Of a stretch of 64,000 nucleotides of DNA, positions 37,620 to 49,664 are shown piece by piece. Both the position numbers and the translations under genes were made by a program. Position 1 is the first letter of the stretch, and every line of letters starts with the position of its first letter. This DNA comes from Isoetes taiwanensis (Eukaryota > Streptophyta > Lycopodiopsida > Isoetales > Isoetaceae), in the NCBI GenBank assembly GCA_021234155.1, contig JAJEKV010000514.1, positions 99,515-163,514 of the forward strand, given 5' to 3'. The notes under the pieces were generated by a model. That model saw only the letters and a list, made by a program, of their open reading frames with translations. It was not told the DNA's origin and ran no database searches.

Positions 37620-38440
37620 CGAAATGATAACATATTTAATAAAATTTCGACTTATTCAAATCTAATAGATATCCTTTAAAGATGTCATGATAAGATTACG
37701 TGTATTTTTAACTCTTGTTGATTTTTATAAAATTTTCAGATTAACTTCAGATAAAAAGTATAATAGCTATTAATGTTTAAAATTATTTTCTACACTAATT
37801 TTCACTTTAATCTATTTAAAATTAAATCTTCATCTAAGATGAACTCTATATGATTAAAATATTATTATTTATAAATGTTTAAAGAAAGTTTAGATGAAAT
37901 GTATCAAATTATTACGTTTATATTTTAATTAAAACAATTTGAATAGTTTGATTTTAGTTAATTTTCAATATATATTTTTCAATATTTGTTATTAAAACAT
38001 AAACTTTATATTTTAATTAATATTAATCTAACACTTTTTTTAAAGTATTTTTAAAGTACTAAGAGTTTGTAAATTGTGAAATTCTCATATAATTTTAAGT
38101 CATTTACTTATCAAAACATTATATTTTATTTACAAATTACCTGATTGACAAATTTTAAATTTGTTAAGAACTCGTTAAAAATTAAAATTTTATATTCTCG
38201 AAATGTCTAATTCTAAATAGATTCACGTGAAAATTAGTTTAGAAAGCAATTTTTTATGTTTCTATAACAATTATACTTTAAATTTAAAGATAAAGTTATA
38301 TAATTAGAACTTGTAAAAATTATAAGTATCAAGAAAAATTAAACATGACATGTAATCTTAAAATAATACCCTAGTCTATTATATCTAAATAAGTTCAAGT
38401 TTTGTTGAATATGTCATAATAGTTCTTTTTCTTATATCTT
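37620..38440. other. extreme AT-rich stretch
   Basis: About 0.8 kb with long runs of ttaa, aaatt and tatattt words and essentially no open frame, markedly more AT-rich than both flanks. It ends in a pyrimidine-rich acceptor-like sequence (ttctttttcttatatcttag) before a SET-domain exon, so it may be, at least in part, an intron. Confidence 0.5.
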
Positions 38441-38442
38441 AG

Positions 38443-38576
38443 GTTGCGTTTTTCACAAGTCGTGCTGTAGAAGCTAATGAGGAGCTAACAGGGGATTATG
38501 GTATTGACTACCAAGATACCATGCATCCGATCAAAGCATTTCACTGTTTATGTGGAAGCTAATATTGTCGGCAAAG
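38443..38576 (+). pseudogene. SUVR-like SET/post-SET exon fragment
   Basis: After an AG acceptor the frame reads VAFFTSRAVEANEELTGDYG, then ID, then HPIKAFHCLCGS, a stop codon and YCRQR. This is the C-terminal SET plus post-SET segment of SUVR-class histone lysine methyltransferases (AFFT-R-V---EELT-DYGIDF and a cysteine-rich CLCGS-YCR). The usual Trp in LTWDYG is Gly, and TAA replaces the residue after CGS. Only this one exon is seen, so the gene is a fragment. Confidence 0.75.
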
Positions 38577-38690
38577 GTCATTTGTTGCAAATGAAAGCTT
38601 GTAAACTTTTAAAAGGTTCCTGTAAAAGAGTTGGCTCCCCATCAGTTTTGTAAGTTTACCAACTTATTACGTTTGTATTGCTGGTGACAG

Positions 38691-39219
38691 CGTGTACAGG
38701 AATGGAATATATCAAAGAAGGAGCTTTTAGAACTGGTGGATGTTGGGGTATTAGACAAAGAGGATTTTGAAGATGTCATTGCCATTAAGTTCAATCCAGT
38801 ATATCATTAGGTATAGTAAACCATTTTCTAAGCAGACTGAACAGTTCTAAACATCCCGTGCATGAAAAGTTTAGTTACTATTGCAATGCATGGCAATTTC
38901 AATTGGTTGGCGAGGCCATTATGAGCGAGGCCAAAGGATAATATGAGCATAAAGAGCAAGTTATTTCTGTTTGAGCTTTGTTCAAGTAGTAATCTAAAAG
39001 GATTGCAAACATGGGTCATATTATACTTAAGAAATAGTCATGATTTTTTAAGGATGAAGATGTTTGCATTAATTGATAATGGATGTGTTGTGGAGTGACT
39101 TTCATCTGTAACAGAAGTTTGTCATTGCCTCAGGTAATCACACTTGACGATAATAGTTCTATATCCTCCAAGCTCATAGTTAATGCCATGGGAAGTTTTT
39201 CTTCAATTGTTCAACAGGT
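38691..39219 (+). pseudogene. two exon-like open segments, family unknown
   Basis: Segment 38691-38803 follows gtgacag and reads VQEWNISKKELLELVDVGVL, then DKEDFEDV. Segment 39135-39219 is bounded by cag and gtt and reads VITLDDNSSISSKLIVNAMG then SFSSIVQQ. Both are clean, and the second has GT/AG ends. They may belong with the RUS-family pieces downstream, but I cannot show that. Confidence 0.35.
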
Positions 39220-39535
39220 TGTAATTGGTTATTTCAATTTGTTGCTACCAAGTTTCTAATTTAGCTTGGGTACAGATAAGGTGGGACAGAAACCTAATGG
39301 CATTTGCCTTGTAGTAGGAATATGCGCCCATAAATTCTATGTTTGCTATCTTCCAAATCTATGACGTTCTCTTTTCTTTGTGTGACTATTTCTTTCATAA
39401 GATCTTGGCATATTTTGAATCACACAGCAATGGCACGGCCAAGTTGGTGTACTCGCCTGTTAAACTTTAGGTTGAATCCCCTCATGCTTAGTGTTTTATT
39501 CATGTATAATAACTACATATATCATGTTATTCCAG

Positions 39536-40466
39536 AACCACCCTATTTTGGAGCAGTTCATTCTCTTCCATCTGCTACAGCCTTAAATTGGATTGTCAAA
39601 GATGGACTAGGTCGTCTTGGCAGGCTTATATGTGCAGCATATTTTGGTCATATATTCGATTCAGACATTAAGGTTCACAATCACACTTATAGTTAAAGCA
39701 ATGCTTCATGTTTAGGAGATCAGAATCAGAGTTGAAGACTTGCTGTATTTATTTCTATTGTCTAAAACTGCTTGAGGCTACTGGCGGCTGGCGCATCTCA
39801 ACTGTTCCGGTTCTGGATTTGGCAGCAAGTATGCATGATTATCTAAATTATCAGGTTCTTTTTAGACTAATCAGTTTCAATCTTCTTTACTAAGGGTCGA
39901 TCTCATGATGTACAGGACCTTTCATATAAGGACAACCATTTTGCCTGACGAACGGGATATGCCAACATTATGACATCGTTTGAGAATTTCAACAAAAACT
40001 TCATGACACAATATGGCGGTGAGAAGTATCCCTGCATGTCAAGGATGTAAAATCACTCTAATCAGAAAGGGACATCAGAGATGGCCTCCCTTTTTACTCT
40101 TTTCTAGTTGCATAATTGAATTTTGCTGCCTTGTCTTGTAAGCATCATCTGTCTTCTCTCTAGGCAATAACCTATGCTATTATGTTGATACTTGCCTTTC
40201 GAGGTTATCTTTACATTATGTGACTGCACTCTTATTGCTAACATCTTATTTGGTTTGTAATGTAGGTTAAGCTGCCACAAGGGCCTCAAGGTGGTTTGAT
40301 GCTAGTTTGGTTCATGTATCTCCAACTCTGCAGAAAGTAAGAATCTCGACATGCTTGCTATATAGCATGAGCCTTGGGCTGGAGACGCTGACACTATTTT
40401 TCCCTCAAGTTTTTTTACTCCTTGCCACACTTGCCAATATTGGAAAATTTACCAAAGCTTCTATTG
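39536..40466 (+). pseudogene. RUS-family (DUF647) gene fragment
   Basis: Exon 39536-39672 (after ttccag, before gttcac) reads SATALNWIVKDGLGRLGRLI then FDSDIK. Exon 40334-40466 (after ctgcag) reads KVRISTCLLYSMSLGLETLT followed by FFPQVFLLLATLANIGK. Joined at the splice sites they give FDSDIK-KVRISTC, matching the ROOT UV-B SENSITIVE family (ATALNW--KDGLGRLGR, then FDSDLKRVR, then a hydrophobic FPQYFLLLAS-ANI segment). RUS proteins are membrane-associated proteins linked in Arabidopsis to light and vitamin B6-related development. The N-terminus, the C-terminal part and the donor after 40466 are missing. Confidence 0.72.
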
Positions 40467-40750
40467 ACATCTATTACCAAATCTTCTATTGACATCTATT
40501 TTTGGTTTCTGAACTTTATTGGTTTCCAGCCTCTAAATGCTCCCTGAAAATCATACTTGTGAATATGAACATTGTAACATTTCCTGGGACGACTCTTCTA
40601 CACAAGCGTCTTATAGAAGATAAAATCAAAGTCACAGGTAGCTCGATATTTTCTAGTATTGTGCATAAGATTCCTTGCTCATTGGAAAGATTTTATTTCT
40701 TATTTATTTGCTTTTGCATTGGATAAACAGTTAAAACTTCTCCAGGGAAG

Positions 40751-41047
40751 ATGGTGAAGAAACAACATTCAATAGTTGAGAAAGAAGATTCTTGCACAAA
40801 TATTGTTTCCCTTGAAAGGAAGAGGACATCTGAATGTCATCAACAGGATATTCAGCTTGGTTCCTATGTAACTGTTGTATTTAGCCCAATAGTAACTAAG
40901 TTCAAGGGTTTGTGTTTGTTCCATGACCATGTGATTGTTTTTTGGTCAAGCAATAACCTATCAAATCTAGCAAAGTTTTTTAATCTTGAAACACATGATG
41001 CTATCCAAGCAGTTAAAGCTGCCTTCTTTTGGGCCTCTGGGTTATGA
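40751..41047 (+). CDS. unrecognised 98-codon open frame
   Basis: This plus-strand frame starts with a basic stretch (MVKKQHSIVEKEDSC) and continues into a hydrophobic, well-mixed region (LGSYVTVVFSPIVTKFKG), ending AAFFWASGL. Its composition looks more protein-like than nearby frames, but I know no match. It could be another exon of the broken gene cluster or chance. Confidence 0.25.
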   Translation: MVKKQHSIVEKEDSCTNIVSLERKRTSECHQQDIQLGSYVTVVFSPIVTKFKGLCLFHDHVIVFWSSNNLSNLAKFFNLETHDAIQAVKAAFFWASGL

Positions 41048-41586
41048 TTAAAATTATATTGTTCTTCTCCTTCATTAAATGCATTCAAATGTCTTTAGAC
41101 TACATATTTAGGGCAGACACACATCTTCACACACCCTTAACACATATTTGCGACATTCAAATACTAGTGTAATGGGATATATCATGAACTTAACAATCAA
41201 AATAGACTTACTCACATACATTATCACCAAACACTCATATCAGCGATAATAATTGCAAGGATGTATTTTCATCATTATTAGAAATTCGTGTAGACAAATA
41301 AGAAATGATGTTGATCTCTTCCTCTTTCTAAAAAATGGTTGAGGAGACATGTCTCATCTTTGTTTTCCATCTTGGTTAGGTTAGTGAGAGGATGAATGCA
41401 ACTCATAAATGATCAAGCACCACTGTGGATGTCCTTGGATGTGGAGTCACTACTATGCAATAAATCTATAGATTTCAAACTTGGAAACAATTCCAAAGGA
41501 TTGAGTTGCCAGATACTACTGGTATTAGAGCATGGATATACTAAATCAACACAAATTTGAAAATAGACAATTTCCTTTAAACTAAG

Positions 41587-42830
41587 ATGGAAGATGATAA
41601 TGCTTGGCTTAAGGAGAGATTTGGTGTAAGGATGGCCAGGGAAAAGAAAAAGCCTCCTACTCAGGAATCATTGTTTGCACAGGAGGCCCCTCGTCCCGCA
41701 AGTGCTCGGTCTAGCATACAGCTCCATGGTCAAGGGGAAGCTAATTCCGGTGTAATAATGGATTTGCCATCTTCTCTTTTTGGTCCCCAGCGGCCTCTTC
41801 ATATCGGCACAACCAGGCCTGGTACATTTACCTTCCAAGATTGGGAGGATCTCCAAAGTGCTCTAGACCTACAAGTTCAGTGTTTGCCGCCTACACTTGC
41901 GTGACTGTGCACGCCTCATTCATTCCGAGGGAGGAATGAGCTAACATCTATGATCGTGTCCATTGAGAGATGGACACACTTATTACTGATTAATACATGC
42001 CTTCGTTCCGGACCTAAAGCTCGGTATGTGGGCACAAGTGATGCCTCAAGATGCCGGACACTAGATATGTAATTACAGCCCACGTAAGAAACATTGTGTT
42101 GAAGCGGAAGTGCAGACATTGGAAAGGGAACATGTTGAGGTGGACGTCTACGGACATCTCCACAATCCCAAGGGGACCGGGGAGCCGATCTTGCCGAGCT
42201 AGCGCATGAGGGAGCAGGCTGCCTCGGTATCTTTCGTTACTAGAAGCCCGAACTTGCGTATTATAGGGGTTGCGCGAGGCGAAGATGATGCCCTTTCGAT
42301 ATGGATCTTTGCTTTGCATTTTTTCACCGATGTCATGCATGTGAAGGCTGGTGGAGTTGTCTCTCCGCTACTAGGGTGGGAGCGGCAAGACACGATCGTC
42401 CCTCGCCATCTTTTGGTTGGGTTTCAAGACACTCTTAGCCGCTTACATGTTCTTCAGCATGGAAACCATCTCAGAGGGACTAGTTTCTCAGTACAGGAGG
42501 ACCTCTCCCCTCTTCAATGGTGTAACCGTAAGGAGGAGCTCTGCAAGGTGAGGGCAGCCCGCCTGCAAAAGAAATGGGCAGTGTACAAGGGAGGTGCAGC
42601 AATTATTCTAGATCCTTGGACTGGCTATGTCTAGATAATTTTAGAAGCATAAATTTACCACTAGCATTATCTTATCTTATTATTGGTAGCCTTTTAATAT
42701 TTGGTTATTGTGTTTGGTGATGGGGCCTAGTCCCCAGGTTTTAGATGGGCTGTTGCCCTTGCATGTTCCGTCCCATAACCCGTTGGGTTCCCGTGGACGT
42801 AAAAATTCATCTTTATCTTATCTTATCTCT
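41587..42830 (+). mobile_element. ORF1-only LINE derivative
   Basis: The region contains a LINE ORF1-like protein in two open pieces (41587-41904 and 42206-42634). The second has the ORF1p C-terminal pattern PRHLLVGFQDTLSRLHVLQ, GTSFSVQEDLSPLQ and then a Lys/Arg-rich RKEELCKVRAARLQKKW. Directly after its stop codon comes a 3' tail ending in a (TTATC)n run at about 42811-42830, with no endonuclease or reverse transcriptase between. The 25152-25400 fragment shows the same ORF1-end-to-tail junction. Frame breaks near 41905-42205 make this copy inactive. Confidence 0.75.
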
Positions 42831-43513
42831 AAAAACCATTTTTTCTCTAAATAAGGCTAGGGTGCACAAACTGGGGTACAAGATCGGGTAGGGATATGTA
42901 AAAATTAAGATAGACCGTAAGTACATCTACGGAAGGGAGCATGGATAGACCGTAAGTACATCTAGTAGGGGTTTTCCAAAGCTGTATATAGGGGTTTTCT
43001 GATGACCCCTTGCACGCAGATGAGGTATCCCATATGCCTAGGTGAAATCCCTGGGTTTTAGAGTGTTCGGTTTGTTTTTTTTCCCATTTTGGCTCCTCGT
43101 TAAGTGACAACTTTGTCTTTGTAAATAAAAACACTCGAAATTGGCAAAATTTAGGCATGAATATACAATCTCCGAAAGTAAGATTTCAAAAACATCCAAT
43201 TAGGAAACAAAGAATAATAATTACTTTAAATTTTTTCAGTACATTAATTTTGCCAACAATTCAGTGTTAACAATAGATATTTTAGCATAAAATAAATCAA
43301 AGGTCCAGATCATTGTCTTTTACATTTTTCTTGTGTGTCTCAGGATTGTCCATCTCTGTCCTCTACTCATTCTGTGGTGATTTACCCTTGTCTGTTTCAA
43401 CCTTGTCTTCAGGAATAGTAGCTAAAGCTATTTCTTTTAGATCTGCAAATGTAGCTTCATCATCTAGCGAGCTTATAAATGGAGATTGTATCTCTGAAGA
43501 TGTCATTTCGGCA

Positions 43514-44430
43514 TTAATTAGATGAAGATTTGGTGCCTAACTCTTGATTCTCGTCTGGTAGAGTAGGCAAGGCAGCCAATTTTATCTTAACAAAGTTCAC
43601 ATTGTCTATGTCCACGACCACACAAATAGTTGTACCAGAGCTAGAAAAAGCATCAAGCACCCAATCTCCTGGATGGTTGATCAGCTTTTGTGGTTTCTGG
43701 TAGTGATTAACTATCCTGTCTTGTGCACTAGGGTCCTGCAGCTTCTGCAACACTACTGGAAACTCTAAAACATTGGAAAAGTTCTGGCATGCTACTGTGC
43801 TAAAATGTTCTATGGTTCTCTTTCCATCGAAACTTCAGTAAGCAACATGGAGATATTCCACCTTGCTCAGCAACGTGGGTCCTCCACCATGGTAGTTTCT
43901 ATTAGTTTTGTTCCTACAGAAATAAAAGAAGTACAGTTAGGAACAAAATCTAAACACAGAGACAATGAAGTAACTAGGACTAAATAAATCATAAATTCCA
44001 AATAGAAAATAAAAATAAGAAGGACAACATGCAAGCAACTTCAACAACAGAATCGAAACATGAACGAAAGTAAAAAACAACTATATTCTAGAATAAGAAC
44101 CTTACTAGACCATGTTTTCGTAACCTGCTTGTACAAGGGATTAGAAGCGATTCTTGAAGGTGGATTCCACAAGTCCTGCTTGCATGGTTGAATGAAACAC
44201 AACAAGACGCCAATGCTTGGCTATTGTGATCTGTTTAATGTTGTCGAAGAATGCATTAAATTTAGAATGTTTGAAGGGCTAGTCATCTTAGCGGCTATCC
44301 TTTAATTTGAAGCCATAAGAAAGGTCTGCTATGACCAAAGTGAAATCCTGTGGCTTTACTGTTCCGATCTGCAGTCCCCATAAATGATCAAAAACAGGTT
44401 GTTTTGATTAGTTCATGTTGACTGTCGCAG
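43514..44430 (-). pseudogene. N4/N6 amino-methyltransferase-like gene remnant
   Basis: Minus-strand reading gives first (44420-44120) DHLWGLQIGTVKPQDFTLVI followed by ADLSYGFKLKDSR, where DLSYGF stands at the DPPY catalytic position. Then come FNAFFDNIKQITIAKHWRLV and VFHSTMQ. After an acceptor-like ttatttctgtag near 43922 there is a long segment with GGGPTLLSKVEYLHVAY, SFDGKR and then PQKLINHPGDWVLDAF followed by SSSGTT. The last part matches the SAM-binding FxGxG-type motif (GDWVLD-F-GSGTT), with the first Gly changed to Ser. DPPY before FxGxG is the motif order of the beta-type N6_N4_Mtase family. At least four stops (two after DSR, one after KNR, one after HVAY) show it is broken. Confidence 0.6.
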
Positions 44431-45600
44431 TGCCATTGTTCATAGAACATAAAAGGGCTTTCCTGGCTGCTAGAATGCCTCCAAGGCGGCCATATTTCTG
44501 CTACAAGATCTTTCCTAAAGGCTTGCTACCAGTCGTGAATCCCTGATGCTTGCTACTCGGCCTCTGTGGCTGCTGGTTTGAATTCCATCAACAGAAAATA
44601 GAGAGTAGAGATGTACAGAGGGACAAATAGAGCAAAGAAAGTTTCAACAACACTTCTAGAGTATCCAAAAACATTTGGAACTTAAGGGGGGGGTGGAAAA
44701 AAAAAAAAGTGGACACATCTAACTTAAGATGTGTGTCAATGCGCCACATCTGCATCTTAAGCATCTAATTATAAGATGCGCGCATCTGTAGAACATAGGT
44801 TGTCTTCTTATCATGATACATAAGATTTGTAAACATAGGTTGCCTTCTTATCATGATACATAAGATTTGTACATCGGCAAGTTGCAATGATATTTTGCCA
44901 AAAACAAAAGTTTTAGATTGTAATTTGTGATTCGATGTTACTTTCAGATACAACGTGCAAACAATTTGAAGGGAAGATATTGTGATTTTATCAGATTGGT
45001 TAGTGGTTGGTTGTGTTTGTTGTTTGCAATGCAAAGATATAATAGAATTACAAATACGCACAATTTAATAAAGCACAATTATATAAAGAATGGGCAACTC
45101 TGCGATAGCATCTTGTTCAATAAAGTGAAACCCACATAATCAAGAGTGTATTTTCATAGACATCGCCTAGCAATAGTTTCTAATTTATCATTAAGAAGTA
45201 GAGTTATGGCACCTATTCATGGAGAGAAGCCAGATGACCAGTTCACCTTGTCCAAAAAAAATGCTAAACCATTTCACAGGCAGTTTCGGTGGAAATTCTT
45301 CCCCTTATTAGTTTGTTGAAGTTGCCTATTGCCGCAAATGATTCTAACAACTGCAAATATATCACTATTAGTTAGCAACTTGCTTATGAGGAGTTAGAAC
45401 CAACATTCAGTTGACAGTTGTGAACAATCAGAATAAGGAGCTTGTAGGGCAGATTTTCCACATCTTTATTCCAACCAAGATGAGAATGCATGCTTCCGTA
45501 TTATTTGTCTCAGCAGACATGTCGCGACTCGCAAAGCAAAAGCACATCGCAAAGCACATCACCTAGCTTCTCAGAGTCTACCTCTCTAGAGGAGTTCCCC
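44431..45600. other. intergenic between methyltransferase relic and 5'-nucleotidase gene
   Basis: No coding family is recognised. It contains an A-rich run near 44698-44710 and the 40-bp tandem duplication at 44791-44870. Confidence 0.45.
44791..44870. repeat. 40-bp tandem duplication
   Basis: Two near-identical 40-bp units (44791-44830 and 44831-44870), each containing cttcttatcatgatacataa. Confidence 0.88.
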
Positions 45601-45612
45601 ATTTCTATCCGT

Positions 45613-45628
45613 TTTATTTCTTTTATTC
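45613..45628 (-). terminator. poly(A) signals of the 5'-nucleotidase gene
   Basis: On the minus strand AATAAAAGAAATAAAA gives two overlapping-range AATAAA hexamers about 145-155 bases downstream of the stop codon at 45770, a normal distance for a plant 3' UTR. Confidence 0.5.
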
Positions 45629-45769
45629 CAACAAACAAGGCACAAAAATAATGGGGGCAACCAAACAAACAAAATCTTTGAAATAATGAATTCGTGGCCT
45701 GAAGTATTGTTTAAATAACCTGACGATTTCGACGTCTTGTACATCAATAAGCTCCTATTGCAACCAATC

Positions 45770-48700
45770 TCATGAAACTAATTCCGCCACCAAATTGACT
45801 ACATTATCCATTGGCCCATCATTCTGTAGTTAATGAATAACTTGTTAGAACGGAAAATGTAGCACGAGTAACCAAATGGACTTACCAGCACAACAATGTC
45901 AAATGCAGCAGTGTAAGTCTTCAGCCATTCTTCTGTATTCTCGTTACTGTAAAATTACGTGGAAATTACTGCATTTAACCTTCCTAAGAGACATATCTAT
46001 CAATGCCAACTTCAAATGATATGTGCAGTAGCTTACAGGAACCCTACAGTGATACGGTTATCATAGTTCAAGCCATCAGACATGCCAAGGTCTCCAAGAT
46101 GATCACCAAGCAGTAGCACATTCTTTCTTTGCCTCAAAGCAATGCCATTTCCTTCAGGTCCCACTGCGTGGCCACTCTCATCATGCAGCGGACCAGCCAT
46201 TTCCAATGCATGTTCGTTTTTGTTGAGCACATGAATCGTCTTACCTTGAAAGTTATCATCTAAATGTCAACATCAAAGGTGAAATAGTTGAAGCAGAAGC
46301 TCTGTACCTCTAAACCCCAAAAGATTGCCATCTTGGTCAAAATCCATCCGGTTAGATACCACCCTGATATTTTTATATGTGCGATGAAGCTTCTGGCGCA
46401 TCACCTAATAGTGCCAGCATCTCATAAGCAAAACACTCTTTGTGCCAATTATAATTGCTCTACCCTTTAAGAGAAGATGTAGGTACCTCTTCGATTATGT
46501 CAGCAAGGCCAGCAGAGAAGACGAGTAGTGGAACTTCATGTTTCTGCACATTTTCTAAGTGTCACAAAAAAAGCAACGATGTTTTTAACAGCATGCATGA
46601 TAACAGAGAAATTTCTCTATACTGCTGAAAACGTGTGATGTAAACTTACTTCAAGAATCTCAAAAAACTTTGTTACGCCATCACGAAAATCGATAAAAGC
46701 ATTTTTAACAGAATTTGTAATTGCTGTATGTGTTAGACCTCCCTCCACAAGAAGGTTATGAGTCTTTTCCCACCTAAGCATGTGAAGCACTGAGAATGAG
46801 GAGGAAACATTTGGGTGACATTTTATATAAGAATAAATAATCACATTGACCCATCAAAAGTATACATAGGTGAAGAATACTCTCCAATAATCCAGAATTA
46901 AGCATAACTTAACATTATGCATCTATGCTATCCCAATAATTGCAGGAAAATAACTATGCCTGTGTGACTATATGGTTAATATATAGACGAAAAAAATGAA
47001 GTTCCTTCTATGCACTTCCACACAATAAAAGTATGCATAATTTATTTATCGAAATCTAAATGGCATAAAGTATTTGCAACCAGCCTTTAAAGAAATTTCT
47101 AAACTAACATGGATGACAGATTAAAATGCAATACAGCATAAGTAATATAGTACCGTCGTAATTTCTTACCATTCTTCCATAAGTTTCGTTTTCTCTTGAA
47201 GTGGAAGAGTTGGGCAAATCTCCAGAGGATAATAATGATCAAAGAGCTGCTGCCGCTGTAAATCATATTCCGCATTACCTTGATGGAGCAGAGCATGGCT
47301 ACCTAATAATTAAGGACTGGGTAGTAAATACATAAGTCCAGAAATTAAGTGGCCTTAAACTTCCATCACTTACTTTGGCCACGTCTTCCATCCACCATGT
47401 ACTTGGTTAATGTCATATCAAAATCAGCAATCACCTGCAGTGCAAATCCGAAGCAATGTCACAAATTGCATGTGATAAATCTATGTAATTCCCAGTTCTT
47501 CTGCTATGATAGATTGTACAAAACTGCACTTTCTCTTTGTACATAATGAACTATGTTAATGAGAAAATAAATTGTTATCCCATTATATCTAAGAAACCGA
47601 GTAATATGTGTGCAGGCATCATCAGACATTACTCTAAAACTTATTATGGTCCAAGAGATCAAAGTGGGAACAGTAAACTGAAAGGAGTGAGATATGGCAT
47701 GTAATAAAATGAAAATGGGAACAAGAATTTTTATTTTTCATACTAAAAAAAGGAAATGAGTACAATAAAGATCCATTTCATAAACAAAACCTTGAACGCC
47801 CACATACAGGGGTTGCAGAAGCCATGCATGGCTGCGAGAAGAAGTTAGAACAAGAAAGCTAGCATTAGAACGTTGTTTCAGCAAGTGAAGTGTTTGAGCA
47901 AGTACTTAGATAAGAGTCCTCCCACTTATCCATAGAACAAAATTTTCATGTTCCTTAAAAAAAGTTTACTCCACCTTAACCGGTTACTAAATATCAGTAT
48001 TATTTATTCCCCATTGTTTCTTCAGCGTGTCCTTGTGGACCCATTCATGACATAGCAAACCCTTTATCCTTCGTTCCAGGAACATTTGTCACAAATGTTC
48101 TATCTAGCCAAAGCTTTTCTCTCATATGCTGTTTAATGTTATGTTTCTCCATTCTATACAATGCCCTACCTGTATGTTAATTGCTACAGGACTGTGGTGA
48201 CTGAAATGTTGATTTTTGTCGCTGGTCTGTTTACATGTTCACCAACCTTTTCCCCTATCAGTATGGGAATGTTTGTAATTTAATTTATATGAGATTGAGG
48301 ATGCTCGGGCATGTATTTTAAAAAGCATTTTTCCATCTGAGTAATTTGAAGCTGAATTTACAGAAATTTCCTCCCGACCTTGATTTATTAGTTGCTGTTC
48401 TAACTTCAACCATTCCCTTGCTTACTTAGGATGTTTTGTAGTGTCTTTAGTGTTCACAAAAATCCACTGTAATCTTTGAATGAATCCCGAGACGATAAGG
48501 TGACTACTCCAACAGGTAGCTTAAGATATTATCCTCTATTGTGTGCTTCTCTTGCCACCAGACACTTTCGTGTACTGTTCCAACCAAACACAACTTCAAC
48601 ATTTGCTTTATGCAAAATGTGTTGAGCATGTAATTCATGTTCTTAAGTTTAAGAAAGTTTATAAAGATAAAATTGTAGACATAACTACTCTCTAATTAGT

Positions 48701-49664
48701 TGGCGAATTGGATAAATGTATTAAATCACAAGGAGGAGACAGAAAGGGCACTGCATGTAAATGTACTTCCCTTGCTACTTAGAGGTGACATCCAACTCCT
48801 TTTTGTCCACCCAAAGGAGAATAACTTAAAATTGAACAGCCCTTTCTAAATGGTTGACGTGGTAATCATTTTATAGTAATATTGAAGTCAAAAGAAGGCC
48901 AATCTTGACTTTTAGATTGGCTTCATATTATGGCAGCAGCTACGATTGATAGATTCCAAACATGATAAACAATCCATTGCCGTACTCTCCTGCTATGTCT
49001 TTTGGAAAGTATATAGAAAGGTTCACTAACAAGATCAGTCTCGAACTCCTATATCCTATATGCAAGACTTGCTAACAAGATGAGTCATTATCCTCGACTT
49101 CTTAAGCATTCCCATTCAACATTAACACGAGAGGAAATTAGAGTGAGGATTCAACCTGTAAGGTAGACAATCCAGCAGTTCGTATAGCATTCTTCTTTCG
49201 TTCTAGTTCGCCAGGGTTGCTAATAACAATGCGCGTTTGTGAAGGTCCTGCGTCAAACGAACCCGTTTGCTTTTCCATTCTAGATACAGTAGACTGACGA
49301 CAAGGAATGCAGCTGCTACAAACTTTGTGTTAGACGCAATATCTTTGGATTGAGACAAAAGATAAAATGAAATGGATAAATTCATCTGAAAAGATGTTGC
49401 GGCAAAGAAACAAATGAAAATAGATGGCCTTCGAAAGAGAGAATGAAATGAACAAATTATCTGAAAAGAGGGCAAGAAAAATATAAACAAAGAGATTCCA
49501 GACCTTGCCCAAGATTTGCGAAGGGTTGTATGTTGCCGAACTGTTGGAGCCAATATTCGACAGAATGGGCTAGCTGGAGACATGAATCCAGACCCAGAAA
49601 CACGAAGGGATGAAGAGGTGAGGCGCAAGGAGTGCTGAGCCCATGCTGGGCTCGATGCACTCAT
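45770..49664 (-). CDS. pyrimidine 5'-nucleotidase (UMPH-1 / cytosolic 5'-nucleotidase III family)
   Basis: Nine coding exons on the minus strand join in phase to 371 codons plus stop: 49664-49504, 49315-49156, 47434-47374, 47302-47170, 46773-46650, 46543-46487, 46404-46308, 46244-46037, 45946-45886 and, as the tenth block, the last exon 45823-45770. All introns have GT/AG ends. HAD motif I is VIADFDMTLT (nucleophile and acid Asp about residues 111 and 113), motif II is LLVFSAGLADII, and motif IV is LLLGDHLGDLGMSDG. The family removes phosphate from pyrimidine nucleoside monophosphates. The first 60 or so residues are rich in Ser, Arg and Ala (MSASSPAWAQHS start) and could be an organelle presequence. 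Intron 1's donor (GTCTGG) is weak, so the N-terminus is the least certain part. The rest looks intact, the only such gene in the window. Confidence 0.9.

Noticed and set aside
49203-49664. Single 153-codon exon for the 5'-nucleotidase N-terminus
   Set aside because: The unspliced frame runs into hydrophobic intron-like sequence and ends at a stop; removing 49316-49503 gives a frame that continues to the family match.
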